Assembly: GCF_900167205.1 (NCBI RefSeq)
Contig: NZ_FUWW01000011.1
Coordinates: 1-64,000 of the forward strand
DNA from: Eubacterium coprostanoligenes
Lineage (GTDB): Bacteria > Bacillota > Clostridia > Oscillospirales > Acutalibacteraceae
Reading direction: 5' to 3'
Length of the DNA: 64,000 nucleotides
The position numbers and the translations under genes are program-made. Positions 33,991-41,953 of this stretch are shown here, piece by piece (the first letter of the stretch is position 1; each line of letters starts with the position of its first letter). The notes under the pieces were generated by a model. The model saw only the letters and a program-made list of their open reading frames with translations. It was not told the DNA's origin and did no database searches.

Positions 33991-35352
33991 TTATTTTCCA
34001 ACACAAAACTTGCTGAAAATGTTGTTAACTACTTCTGTTGTTGCCTTTTTGCCTGTGAGCGAGAGAAGCTCCTCAACCGCACTGTCAACCATAACATTGA
34101 CTGCGTCATAGGTCACGCCCATCTCAACTCCGCCGATTGCTTCGGCAATATTTTCCTTGGCATTTTGGCAATTCTGCCTTTGACGAAGATTTGCCAACAT
34201 CGGAGCGCCCGTGTCAAAATCCTGAACACCTAAAAGTTCCTCGACTGCCGAAGACAACTCCTTTAATCCTTTGTTTTCCTTTGCGCAGATGTAAACCACC
34301 TTGGCAAATGCGTTTTCTATTTCGTCTGTTTCAAGCCTTTGTTCAAGGTCAACCTTATTGATGACCGCAACGGCAGGCTTGCTTTTTGCCTTTTCAAGAA
34401 TTTCTCTGTCCTGCTTTTGAAGCGGCTTGTTGTTGTCAAAAACCGCAAGAACAAGCTGTGCTTCGTCAAGTGCCTTGTACGCTTTGTCAATTCCGATGCT
34501 TTCAACCACATCATCACTTTCACGCAGACCTGCCGTGTCACGCAGATGAAGAACAAGGTCGCCGAGGCGAACGCTCTCCTCAACAATGTCACGGGTTGTG
34601 CCCTCAATTTGAGTAACAATGCTCTTGTCCCTGCCGACAAGCATATTCATCAAACTGCTTTTGCCGACATTCGGCATACCGACAATCGCCGTGTCAACTC
34701 CGTCAATCACGGTTTGACCGTTGTCGTAATTTTGAAGAAGCTCGTCAAGCTCCGCTTCGCACTCTTTGAGAGTAGAAAGCAACTCGTCCTCCTCAAGTTC
34801 GGGAATTTCCTCATCGGGATAATCAACCCAAGCCGACATAAGTGCCGACATATCAAGTAGTTTTTGCAAAACAGAATTAATCTTATCGCTCAAAGAACCC
34901 TGCAAGGCATTGAAAGAGGCTTTCATTCCTGCTTCGCCCTGTGCGGAAATCAGGCTTGCCACCGATTCCGCCTGGGTCAAATCCATTTTGCCGTTGAGGA
35001 ACGCCCTCTTTGTAAATTCGCCCGCCTCGGCAGGCTTTGCACCTGCATCAAGCACGGCTTCCAAGGTTTTTTGAACTATAAGAAGTCCGCCGTGAACGCT
35101 GATTTCAACAACATCCTCGCCCGTGTAGGATTTTGGAGCTTTGAACACAAGCGCAACCGCATTGTCGCTCGGTTGACCGCCGATTATAACATTGCCGAAT
35201 TTTGCTCTGTATCCGCCGAGGTCTGCAAGCAAACTGCCGTCCATAGCCTTGAAAACTCTGTCCGCAACCGCTGTTGCCTCGTCACCGCTTATTCTGATTA
35301 CACCGATTCCGCCTGCCGCATTACCGGTTGCTATTGCTGCAATAGTTGACAT
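33991..35352 (-). CDS. mnmE: tRNA modification GTPase MnmE
   Basis: This 453-residue protein has an N-terminal folate-binding domain (STIAAIATGNAAGGIGVIRISG), a helical domain and an inserted G domain with GMPNVGKSSLMN (near 225), DTAGLRESDD (near 271) and NKVDLE (near 336). It ends in the catalytic C-[IV]-GK motif (CVGK). It partners MnmG in wobble uridine modification. ATG 35352 is chosen because it gives the family N terminus and has GGGAGAAGGAG upstream; a longer frame is not supported. Confidence 0.96.
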   Translation of the reverse strand: MSTIAAIATGNAAGGIGVIRISGDEATAVADRVFKAMDGSLLADLGGYRAKFGNVIIGGQPSDNAVALVFKAPKSYTGEDVVEISVHGGLLIVQKTLEAVLDAGAKPAEAGEFTKRAFLNGKMDLTQAESVASLISAQGEAGMKASFNALQGSLSDKINSVLQKLLDMSALMSAWVDYPDEEIPELEEDELLSTLKECEAELDELLQNYDNGQTVIDGVDTAIVGMPNVGKSSLMNMLVGRDKSIVTQIEGTTRDIVEESVRLGDLVLHLRDTAGLRESDDVVESIGIDKAYKALDEAQLVLAVFDNNKPLQKQDREILEKAKSKPAVAVINKVDLEQRLETDEIENAFAKVVYICAKENKGLKELSSAVEELLGVQDFDTGAPMLANLRQRQNCQNAKENIAEAIGGVEMGVTYDAVNVMVDSAVEELLSLTGKKATTEVVNNIFSKFCVGK

Positions 35353-35437
35353 ACTCCTTCTCCCACTTCCTAAAAATTTATGCAAAAAAGGTGCAAAATA
35401 CCTATTACAATAATAAGTAACTGCACCTTTCACCTGC

Positions 35438-36382
35438 TTATTTATTCACTTCAATCTTGCCGAACTTTGGCAAATCTGCTCTGTCAGCCTTTGGTGTGTG
35501 ATTTTCCGGAGCCTTTGTAACAGCCTGGCTTCTGCCGCCTCTGCGATAGTTGCCGCCGTTTCTCTTTACACCGCCTGTTGGCTCAAGAACAACTCGTCTG
35601 TCCTGATTGTATCCGATTGAGCGTGATTCAACACCTTCAATTTCCTGCACTGCTGTGTGGATAATTCTTCTCTCGTACGGATTCATTGGCTCAAATGTGT
35701 ATCTTCTACCTGTGCGAAGAACTCTTTGAGCGTTTTTCTTTGCAAGATTTGAGAGAGTCATAGCTCTCTTTTCTCTGTAGTTGCCGACATTAATCACAAC
35801 TCTGACATATTCCATAGTGCTCTTCTTGATAACAAGAGAAAGAAGATACTGGATGCTGTCGAGTGTTTCGCCTCTGTGACCGATTACAATTCCGTAATCC
35901 TCACAATCAAGGTCGATTGTTACAACGCCCTCGGCATAAGACGCTTCAATTTTTGGATCAACAATCTTTAATCCCTCAAGGATTGTCAAGAAGTAGCTCT
36001 TTGCATATTCAAGGTCTACGCTCTTTGGATAATCCTTTTTAGGCTGGTCGCTCTTTGCCTCTTGCGCCTCGGCAGGCTTTGCCGGAGCATCCTGCTTTTT
36101 TGGAGCTTGTGGCTTCTTTGGAGCAACTTGCTTTTTTTGTGCCGGCTTTTGCTGTGCCGGTTTCTTCTCCGGAGTCGGCTTTTTTGCCTTTTCAGGGCGT
36201 TTGCCGTCATCGAAAGAAACCTTAACCTCAAAGTCCTTTTTGCCAAAGCCTAAAAAACCTTTGCTTCCTGTTTGGAGCACTTCGGTCTTTATTTCAGCGC
36301 CTGCAGGAGCATTAAGCATTGCTTTTGCAGAAGCAACAGCGTCCTCCAAGGTTTTGCCGGAACCGATTCTTTCTATAATCAT
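35438..36382 (-). CDS. jag: RNA-binding protein Jag/KhpB (SpoIIIJ-associated)
   Basis: This 314-residue protein has an N-terminal Jag_N domain (about 1-55, ERIGSGKTLEDAV), a Lys/Pro/Ala-rich low-complexity linker (about 62-118) and a KH domain (about 128-205, IVIGHRGETLDSIQYLLSLV). An R3H domain follows (about 210-275, MNPYERRIIHTAVQEIEG), then a Gly/Arg-rich tail. KhpB-type proteins bind many transcripts with KhpA and affect elongation and sporulation. The linker and tail are longer than in B. subtilis Jag. It sits 15 bases after yidC, the usual pairing. Confidence 0.94.
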   Translation of the reverse strand: MIIERIGSGKTLEDAVASAKAMLNAPAGAEIKTEVLQTGSKGFLGFGKKDFEVKVSFDDGKRPEKAKKPTPEKKPAQQKPAQKKQVAPKKPQAPKKQDAPAKPAEAQEAKSDQPKKDYPKSVDLEYAKSYFLTILEGLKIVDPKIEASYAEGVVTIDLDCEDYGIVIGHRGETLDSIQYLLSLVIKKSTMEYVRVVINVGNYREKRAMTLSNLAKKNAQRVLRTGRRYTFEPMNPYERRIIHTAVQEIEGVESRSIGYNQDRRVVLEPTGGVKRNGGNYRRGGRSQAVTKAPENHTPKADRADLPKFGKIEVNK

Positions 36383-36397
36383 ATATAAATCTCCGAT

Positions 36398-37390
36398 TTA
36401 TTTTGTCTTTTTTATGCTTTCTTCTCTCGAACGGCGCTCGATGGTTGCTTCAATCATTTGACGGGCAACATTGCGCTTTGGTGGGAAGAATTTTGCCATA
36501 AACACCTGCTGTGCGGTTGCAACAAGGTTGGAAATAATCCAATAGAAGCCTACTGCGGCTGAAACCTTGAATGAGATGTAGAAAGAGAAAAACGGCATCA
36601 TAAGCATCATAATCATCATCTGCTGACCTTGAGCGGCAGCTGCCGGATTTTGCTTTTTCTGAATCTGCTGTGACAACAGTGTTGAGCCAAAAGAAGTAAC
36701 CAAGCAGAGAATAGGGATGATGATTATTGGGTCTTTCCAGTTCTTAAAGTTCGGAATTTGAGTCATATCAAGGTTTCCGATAAACATATGTGCCTTGTAG
36801 TCGGCAATCGCATTAAGCTTCGCCTCAGTGAAAAGTTCAGGGAACTTGCTTGCAAGCACATCCTTGTAAATATCAAAATTCTGGAGAATTTCAATCTGGA
36901 AATAATTGCCCTTAATTTCGTGCACCTTGTTGAGTGCTTTGAAAATCGCATCACTGTTTGACGCAATATCAACGCCGATGATATATTGGATAGGATAGTA
37001 AATAATACCGATAATACCCATCAAAAATACCATTTGAAAGAGCATAGGACCGCAACCCATATTCATAGGATTATGACCTTCACGATTGTAAAGTTCCTGC
37101 ATTTCCTCTTGCATTTTCTGACGGTCTCTCGGGTCGTTTGAATTTGCGTACTTCTTTTGAATTTTTTGAATTTTTGGCTGAAGACGGGATGTCTTTGCCA
37201 TTGTTTTTTGCTGTTTGAGGTTTAATGGGAACAATATCAAACGGGTAACGATGGTGAACACAATAAGAGCAAGGAAATATTGGTCGTTGAAAAGCATCAA
37301 CAAACCTTCCATACACTTACCGAACAACCAGTACAGCGGTTTAAACAAACCCATACCGTTCGATACAGCCATAGTAATAGTAGTTATCAC
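36398..37390 (-). CDS. yidC: Membrane protein insertase YidC/SpoIIIJ
   Basis: This 330-residue protein has the Oxa1/YidC core. The first core helix carries the essential Arg ([17 protein letters not shown] near 44), a charged coiled-coil hairpin follows (about 60-105), and further helices lie near 120-145, 225-250 and 265-300. It inserts and folds inner-membrane proteins with or without SecYEG. No lipobox is seen at the N terminus, unlike B. subtilis SpoIIIJ, and the loop between the hairpin helix and the next core helix is long. Its start overlaps the yidD stop by 4 bases. Confidence 0.95.
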   Translation of the reverse strand: MITTITMAVSNGMGLFKPLYWLFGKCMEGLLMLFNDQYFLALIVFTIVTRLILFPLNLKQQKTMAKTSRLQPKIQKIQKKYANSNDPRDRQKMQEEMQELYNREGHNPMNMGCGPMLFQMVFLMGIIGIIYYPIQYIIGVDIASNSDAIFKALNKVHEIKGNYFQIEILQNFDIYKDVLASKFPELFTEAKLNAIADYKAHMFIGNLDMTQIPNFKNWKDPIIIIPILCLVTSFGSTLLSQQIQKKQNPAAAAQGQQMMIMMLMMPFFSFYISFKVSAAVGFYWIISNLVATAQQVFMAKFFPPKRNVARQMIEATIERRSREESIKKTK

Positions 37391-37653
37391 CGATAATTGT
37401 CCTCTTGCTTTGTTTTTTTCATCGGAACAGGGTCGTATCCACCCTTAAAAAAAGGATTGCAACGCAATATTCTCCTTATGGCAAGCAATGTGCCCTTGAA
37501 TATTCCGTGAATTTGTATTGCCTCGATGGCGTATTGCGAGCAGGTTGGTGTGTATCTGCAAGCACCGTGCGAAAACCTCGGCGACAAAGTCACCTGATAG
37601 GTTCTTATCAAAAATATCATAATCTTTTTGATAAAAGCGTTAATCTTCTTCAT
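37387..37653 (-). CDS. yidD: Membrane protein insertion efficiency factor YidD
   Basis: This 88-residue protein has the HlyA-type core [29 protein letters not shown] near residues 14-42, with the conserved Cys pair, then [24 protein letters not shown]. It helps YidC-dependent insertion at the membrane. ATG 37653 is chosen over GTG 37665 because the product begins like known YidD. It overlaps rnpA by 14 bases and yidC by 4. Confidence 0.93.
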   Translation of the reverse strand: MKKINAFIKKIMIFLIRTYQVTLSPRFSHGACRYTPTCSQYAIEAIQIHGIFKGTLLAIRRILRCNPFFKGGYDPVPMKKTKQEDNYR

Positions 37654-37984
37654 TCTTAACAGCACCTATTGCCTGCATATGCTTGAGCATAGCCCTCTCC
37701 ACAACATCCTCCTTGCACTCGGTTGTTCTTGTTCTTGCAACAAAAACAAAATCCCAACTGCCCTCGATGAGTGGCTCAATATTCCTGAAGGCTACTCGAA
37801 TAACTCGGCGAGCACGGTTGCGCTGAACTGCACCGCCAATTTTTTTGCTTGTGGTTATTCCGTAGCGGACACCGCCCCTACGACTTTTCATTCCGTAGGT
37901 AACAAGCGCAGAGCTTGCCTCGCTTTTGCCCCTGTAATACAATCTGCGAAAATCCTTATTTTCCTTTAAGGTTTGACCTTTCAC
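37640..37984 (-). CDS. rnpA: Ribonuclease P protein component
   Basis: This 114-residue basic protein has the RNR motif region [28 protein letters not shown] (about 58-85). It assists RNase P RNA in trimming tRNA 5' leaders. It starts [15 protein letters not shown], as usual. It lies 23 bases after rpmH, the universal order, and its end overlaps yidD. Confidence 0.95.
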   Translation of the reverse strand: MKGQTLKENKDFRRLYYRGKSEASSALVTYGMKSRRGGVRYGITTSKKIGGAVQRNRARRVIRVAFRNIEPLIEGSWDFVFVARTRTTECKEDVVERAMLKHMQAIGAVKNEED

Positions 37985-38007
37985 AAAATCGTTCCTTTAC
38001 TTGCTAA

Positions 38008-38142
38008 TTAGTAAGAAAGTGACTTTCTGCCCTTTGCACGACGGCGAGCAAGTACCTTTCTACCATTCTTTGTTGACATTCTCTTTCTGAAGCCATGAAC
38101 CTTCTGTGCATGTCTCTTCTTTGGTTGAAATGTTCTCTTCAT
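38008..38142 (-). CDS. rpmH: 50S ribosomal protein L34
   Basis: This 44-residue, highly basic protein begins [20 protein letters not shown] and ends KGRKSLSY. It is the first gene of the rpmH-rnpA-yidD-yidC-jag-mnmE-mnmG-rsmG group. The promoter is at 38269-38298, giving a leader of about 120 bases. GAAAGGTAGTG precedes ATG 38142. Confidence 0.98.
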   Translation of the reverse strand: MKRTFQPKKRHAQKVHGFRKRMSTKNGRKVLARRRAKGRKSLSY

Positions 38143-38268
38143 TCTTTTTCACTACCTTTCGCAAAGACTAAACTCGTCTTAATCTTTTATAATCTCTGTG
38201 CGGTATAGCACAGGCAAAACGCTTTTTTGATATGTGGCAAAACTACCACACATACTATTAGCCTTGAT

Positions 38269-38298
38269 ATTATATTATAAAATATGTCAATTTGTCAA
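38269..38298 (-). promoter_or_regulatory. Promoter of the rpmH operon
   Basis: Minus-strand TTGACA (38293-38298), 18 bases, TATAAT (38269-38274). A second TTGACA overlaps downstream in the spacer. It is divergent from the promoter at 38306. Confidence 0.8.
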
Positions 38299-38305
38299 CA
38301 AAAAC

Positions 38306-38334
38306 TTGTATTTATTCTAAATATATTATATAAT
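38306..38334 (+). promoter_or_regulatory. Promoter of the VanZ-like gene
   Basis: TTGTAT (38306-38311), 17 bases, TATAAT (38329-38334). Transcription should start near 38341, which makes ATG 38343 nearly leaderless and favours a start further in. Confidence 0.65.
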
Positions 38335-38360
38335 GGCACTATATGTTGGGGGTGAGCAGG

Positions 38361-39242
38361 GTGTCAACAACTAAAAATACCGTTTTGGGCATAAAAAAAT
38401 TTTCAAATATCCTGTTCACATTGGCGATTTTTTTCTCCTCGTGCCAATTTCTTTACAACTACAATCACTTTCTTTTGTCGTTATATTTCAGATATAGCTG
38501 GCTTAAACTTCTGCTTGCTCTCATAGTGCCGATTGCCGTCACTGTGATTCATTATCTAATAAATCACGATTTTATTTATATTGCCGACCGCACAGCGTCG
38601 GTTATGATTGTCTTTTCAGTTTTATTTGTGCTCGACGGCATAAATCTGCGACATTTTGATATGACAGACCGCTCTCGGTCGCTTCATCAGCTCATTTTTG
38701 GGTTGGAAACTTTCTTTTCCGTTTTGGCGGTCATAACTTTGATTACGCTTATCCGCCAAAAAAACAGGGAACTCAACAATCATTACGCCGAGTCGCTCAA
38801 AGCGTTCTTTTCGGGTTCAATTCCGGTTATGGTTATCGGGTTTGCAAAAATTTATTTTTCATCTCGTATTTACGGCAAAGTATACAATCCGCCAAACCTC
38901 ATCCCTTTCAACGGCGAAATGAGTGAGTTTGCCAAAAGCGGAGAACTTGAGTTGCTCATCAGGGACGCAGGCAATGTGCTGTTTTTTACGGCTTTGGTCA
39001 TTGTGCTTTTGGGGATTACAAAGCGGTGTAAATTCTTTTGGGGGATTTGTTTGCCCGTTGCAATCAGCGTTTCTATGGAGTTTTATCAATACTTTTTTAA
39101 GTGTGGTGACCCCGATATAGACGATGTTATACTCAACACGGTTGGGGCAATCCTCGGCTGTGTGATTTACAAATTTATTATAGAAAAAATCAAGGAGAAT
39201 GAATTATGCTGGGAATCATTGGAGCAATGGATGTGGAGGTAG
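38361..39242 (+). CDS. VanZ-like family membrane protein
   Basis: This protein of about 293 residues has seven or so hydrophobic segments. A VanZ-like C-terminal region includes FGSGIP-type loops (FFSGSIPVMVIGF), NLIPFNGEM, and PVAISVSMEFYQYFFKCGDPDIDDVILNTVGA, whose acidic DIDDVILN motif is typical. Function in the family is unclear; VanZ itself gives low-level teicoplanin resistance. GTG 38361 with GGGGGTGAGCAGG upstream is preferred; ATG 38343 lies at the transcription start. It overlaps mtnN by 37 bases in another frame. Confidence 0.75.
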   Translation: MSTTKNTVLGIKKFSNILFTLAIFFSSCQFLYNYNHFLLSLYFRYSWLKLLLALIVPIAVTVIHYLINHDFIYIADRTASVMIVFSVLFVLDGINLRHFDMTDRSRSLHQLIFGLETFFSVLAVITLITLIRQKNRELNNHYAESLKAFFSGSIPVMVIGFAKIYFSSRIYGKVYNPPNLIPFNGEMSEFAKSGELELLIRDAGNVLFFTALVIVLLGITKRCKFFWGICLPVAISVSMEFYQYFFKCGDPDIDDVILNTVGAILGCVIYKFIIEKIKENELCWESLEQWMWR

Positions 39243-39910
39243 CAAGCATCAAGGCAAAGGTCAAAGATGCTGTTGAAACCGAAATTGCGGGCATAGTTTT
39301 TGTTTGCGGAACAATTGAAAATGTTATGGTCACTGTTGCGCAGTGCTCACCGGGCAAGGTGAACGCTTCGCTGTGCACACAGATTATGATTGACCGCTTC
39401 AAGCCTGACGCAATCATCAATGTCGGCGTTGGCTGTTCGCTTTCAAGCGATGTAATCATCAAAAATGTTGTTATTGCAAACGATGTTTGCGAATATGATA
39501 TTGACATCACGGCTCTTGGCGAACCGAGAGGCTTCATCAACGGGCTGAATGTCATCAAGGTTGAAACCGACAGGGAGATTTCCGAGGCACTCAGCCAATG
39601 TGCAATCCGCTGCGGAGAAAAAATCCACAGGGGCACGGTTGCTTCGGGCGACACCTTCATTGCATCACAGGAGCTTAAAGACCTTATTTCAACCGAATTC
39701 AACGCAATTTGCGGAGAAATGGAAGGCGGTGCAATAGGTCACACCTGCAAGGCAAACGGAGTGCCGTTCGCTGTTCTGCGTTCTATCAGCGATGGCGGTG
39801 ACGCAAACGCACAAATGGATTATCCGACTTTCAAGATGATTGCTGCCAAAATCAGCACCGACATCATACTTGAATACATCAAAACCCAAAAAACACAGTT
39901 TGAATTGTAA
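39206..39910 (+). CDS. mtnN: 5'-methylthioadenosine/S-adenosylhomocysteine nucleosidase
   Basis: This 234-residue enzyme hydrolyses MTA and SAH to free adenine and the thio-sugar, recycling the product of AdoMet-dependent methylation. Marks are LGIIGAMDVEVASIK at the start (catalytic Glu 11), INVGVGCSLSSDV near 72, SGDTFIASQE near 150, EMEGGAIGHTCKANGVPF near 172 and RSISDGGD (catalytic Asp) near 193. AAGGAGAATG precedes ATG 39206. The 37-base overlap couples it to the VanZ-like gene, with no evident functional link. Confidence 0.95.
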   Translation: MLGIIGAMDVEVASIKAKVKDAVETEIAGIVFVCGTIENVMVTVAQCSPGKVNASLCTQIMIDRFKPDAIINVGVGCSLSSDVIIKNVVIANDVCEYDIDITALGEPRGFINGLNVIKVETDREISEALSQCAIRCGEKIHRGTVASGDTFIASQELKDLISTEFNAICGEMEGGAIGHTCKANGVPFAVLRSISDGGDANAQMDYPTFKMIAAKISTDIILEYIKTQKTQFEL

Positions 39911-39920
39911 TCAAAATTCA

Positions 39921-39943
39921 TAGGGGCTAACTGTGTTTGACTA
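39921..39943. repeat. Degenerate copy of GGGGCGAACTGTGTTCGCC
   Basis: TAGGGGCTAACTGTGTTTGACTA differs at a few bases from the unit at 41820. Confidence 0.5.
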
Positions 39944-39947
39944 ACAA

Positions 39948-39982
39948 CGAAAAAGAACGGCGAAAACTGCCGTTCCGTTTCG
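39948..39982. terminator. Bidirectional terminator between mtnN and XRE gene
   Basis: GAACGGC and GCCGTTC form the core stem, extended by CGAAAAA and TTTCG. It separates two convergent genes. Confidence 0.8.
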
Positions 39983-40023
39983 ATATATATTGCAATCTGA
40001 CTTGCCGGGCAAAACCCGATAAT

Positions 40024-40647
40024 TTACTCTAAAATGTAGTTTGACAAAATGTATTCCTCTGCCTCGGTGATAATATCCTTGAGCGGAGCAAATTGGTTTT
40101 CGTCAATGCCTGTGCGTGACTTGTCCTCAATAAGCACGAACTTTGCGTCCTGCACTGCAATTGCTGCCGATGCCAAATCACGGGCAACAGAATAATCAAT
40201 TCTGAAAAGTTCCTTTGGCAAATCACCGGCTTTAGCAAGAGTAAGAGCACCCCTGTATATGCAAAGCATAAAGTAATCATATACAAATTTGCTTTGATTA
40301 TTGTTTGCACCTGCGGTTGCAAGCTCAAGCAAATATTTTGTTGCGAGCGCCATAGATTTGATTGAGCGGCCCTCGCCGCTGCCGTCAAGAGCGGAAAGCA
40401 CATTACCGTTAAATCCGTTTCTGCTTTCGCTCACACCAAGCAGATAATCTGTGGTGACTCCGTAATATCGGCTGCATTTAATAACAAAATCAAGCCCACA
40501 TTCTCTGATGCCTTTTTCGTAATGAGAAAGAAGCGCTTGAGAAATACCCAAATCGGTGGCAGCCTTTTTTTGGCTGATGCCTCTCTCTTTTCTCATTTTT
40601 GAAAGCATTTGGGAGAATTTGGACAACTTTTCTGTTTCGTTCTTCAT
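40024..40647 (-). CDS. XRE-family helix-turn-helix regulator
   Basis: This 207-residue protein has a Cro/CI-type HTH near residues 12-70 (LSKMRKERGISQKKAATDLGISQALLSHYEKG, then YYGVTTDYLLG). A helical C-terminal domain of about 130 residues is not recognised and lacks a peptidase motif. It is divergent from the histidine phosphatase across a 182-base AT-rich gap where it may bind. The signal sensed is unknown. Confidence 0.85.
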   Translation of the reverse strand: MKNETEKLSKFSQMLSKMRKERGISQKKAATDLGISQALLSHYEKGIRECGLDFVIKCSRYYGVTTDYLLGVSESRNGFNGNVLSALDGSGEGRSIKSMALATKYLLELATAGANNNQSKFVYDYFMLCIYRGALTLAKAGDLPKELFRIDYSVARDLASAAIAVQDAKFVLIEDKSRTGIDENQFAPLKDIITEAEEYILSNYILE

Positions 40648-40829
40648 AGCTTCCCCTTAAACCAATTCCTAAATATTAGAACAAAGCGATAGTTCTCTTC
40701 TCAACACTATACAATTTGTAATCTAAATACATACTACCACTTATTATACTTTTTGTAAAGAACTATTTTTTATTTGTTGTATTTTTGTAATATTTTGGTT
40801 AAAAATCACTTTCACGGAGGTTTTAAATA

Positions 40830-41462
40830 ATGAAATCATACACAGTGTATTTATTAAGACACGGACTCACAAAAGGCAATCTTAACGCACAGTATATTGG
40901 GCATACGGATTATCCTTTGTCCACATTTGGTATAGAACAGCTCAAAGAGATAAAAAAAGAGCACCCGTATCCCAAGGTGGATGCAGTTTTCGTTTCTCCA
41001 CTAAAAAGGGCAATGGAGTCGGCTGACATAATGTACCCAAAAAATAACAAAATTGTAATAGATAACTTCATCGAGTACTCATTCGGCGAGTTCGAGGAGC
41101 TTACGGCAGACGATTTGAAGGACAACGAGGACTTCAAAAACTGGCTTCACGGCGATATGTATGCACGCCCGCCGTTTGGCGAAAGCAACGCAGAATTTGT
41201 GCAGAGAGTCTGCAAAGCGTTTGAACAAGTCGTTGAGGGTTGCGTGTCAACCGGCACAGAAAAGTTTGCCATAGTGTCGCACGCAGGAGTTTTGATGACG
41301 ATTTTGGCTTGCTACGGACTTCCGGAAGCACCTATGGCACATTGGCAAATGGACGCCGGCTACGGCTACAAGCTACGCATCACACCGTCAATTTGGATGC
41401 AGGGCAAAAAAGTTGAAGTTGTTGACACCGTACCCGTTTCGCTGAACGAATTGGAAAAATAA
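40830..41462 (+). CDS. Histidine phosphatase (phosphoglycerate mutase-like) family protein
   Basis: This 210-residue protein has the catalytic motif LLRHGLTKGN near residue 8, YIGHTDYPLS, VFVSPLKRAMESAD (near 50) and the second His in FAIVSHAGVLM (near 147). It is a cytoplasmic phosphatase or mutase; relatives include alpha-ribazole phosphatase CobC and broad phosphatases, and no cobalamin genes adjoin. CACGGAGGTTTT precedes ATG 40830. It is divergent from the XRE gene, which may regulate it. Confidence 0.88.
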   Translation: MKSYTVYLLRHGLTKGNLNAQYIGHTDYPLSTFGIEQLKEIKKEHPYPKVDAVFVSPLKRAMESADIMYPKNNKIVIDNFIEYSFGEFEELTADDLKDNEDFKNWLHGDMYARPPFGESNAEFVQRVCKAFEQVVEGCVSTGTEKFAIVSHAGVLMTILACYGLPEAPMAHWQMDAGYGYKLRITPSIWMQGKKVEVVDTVPVSLNELEK

Positions 41463-41469
41463 CATAGTG

Positions 41470-41498
41470 TTGACAAATTCAAACTAATTATATATAAT
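41470..41498 (+). promoter_or_regulatory. Promoter of antitoxin RNA
   Basis: TTGACA (41470-41475), 17 bases, TATAAT (41493-41498): exact consensus. No open frame of note follows on this strand. Confidence 0.8.
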
Positions 41499-41504
41499 AA
41501 AAAT

Positions 41505-41600
41505 GAACAAGGAGCAGTCTGACAGACGGTCAACCTCCTTGATTGAGCAATGAAGTAATCGCACTCATTTGGAAGTTTGGGCGATTACTTCTTCTTTATT
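41505..41600 (+). ncRNA. Putative antisense antitoxin RNA of a type I TA locus
   Basis: A transcript of about 95 bases is predicted from the promoter at 41470 to the hairpin at 41552-41591. It begins near AACAAGGAG and folds ACAAGGAG with CCTCCTTG. ACCTCCTTG is complementary to the AGGAGGT-type ribosome site in the toxin mRNA, and its 3' part is antisense to the toxin coding end. This is the layout of Fst/RNAII and TxpA/RatA. Confidence 0.65.
41552..41591. terminator. Shared bidirectional terminator of the TA pair
   Basis: GAAGTAATCGC (41552-41562) and GCGATTACTTC (41581-41591) form a perfect 11-bp stem. The toxin stop codon lies in the stem. T-rich sequence follows on the plus strand. Confidence 0.75.
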
Positions 41601-41659
41601 TCAATTATGTATCCTGTATATACTATAACGAAAACCGTTAGAATAATAAGAAAATCCAT
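41585..41659 (-). CDS. Small hydrophobic type I toxin (Fst/TxpA-like)
   Basis: This 24-residue peptide begins MDFLIILTVFVIVYTGYIIE and ends in IKKK: one membrane helix with a charged C terminus, as in holin-like type I toxins. AGGAGGTGG lies 6-8 bases before ATG 41659. The mRNA leader of about 85 bases starts at its own consensus promoter (41750-41778). It probably damages membrane integrity when not silenced by the antisense RNA. Assignment rests on architecture and peptide character, since such peptides are too short for firm homology. Confidence 0.7.
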   Translation of the reverse strand: MDFLIILTVFVIVYTGYIIEIKKK

Positions 41660-41749
41660 AATACCACCTCCTCGTTCTTCAAATGAAGTTCGGAGGTAAG
41701 ATTTAACCGCCTATCCGTTTTTCAAAACAAATCTCCTTGTCCGAAAAAG

Positions 41750-41778
41750 ATTATATATTATTCTGCAATATCTGTCAA
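41750..41778 (-). promoter_or_regulatory. Promoter of the type I toxin
   Basis: Minus-strand TTGACA (41773-41778), 17 bases, TATAAT (41750-41755): exact consensus. Confidence 0.8.
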
Positions 41779-41780
41779 TA

Positions 41781-41815
41781 AAAACGACCTATTATGTTTA
41801 ATAGGTCGTTTTTTA
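41781..41815. terminator. Terminator insulating the TA locus
   Basis: AACGACCTATTA and TAATAGGTCGTT form a perfect 12-bp stem with a 4-base loop, with As on the left and Ts on the right. Confidence 0.8.
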
Positions 41816-41819
41816 TGTC

Positions 41820-41842
41820 GTAGGGGCGAACTGTGTTCGCCT
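41820..41842. repeat. Short dispersed palindrome GGGGCGAACTGTGTTCGCC
   Basis: GTAGGGGCGAACTGTGTTCG continues CCTA. Exact match to the core at 11701. Confidence 0.7.
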
Positions 41843-41912
41843 AATAATTAAAGAGCAAGTAGGCTGTTGAGAAAGGTTCTGAAACACGCCAAGATATAAT
41901 CAACCGAATTAT

Positions 41913-41944
41913 ACCTCCCCTTTATAACATTAAAAGGGGAGGCT
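41913..41944. repeat. Dispersed CTCCCCTTT palindrome
   Basis: ACCTCCCCTTTATAAC then ATTAAAAGGGGAGGC. The core CCCCTTTATAACATTAAAAG is shared with 56876-56897. It lies 10 bases past the LCP gene stop and may act as its terminator. Confidence 0.7.
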
Positions 41945-41953
41945 TGATAATGT

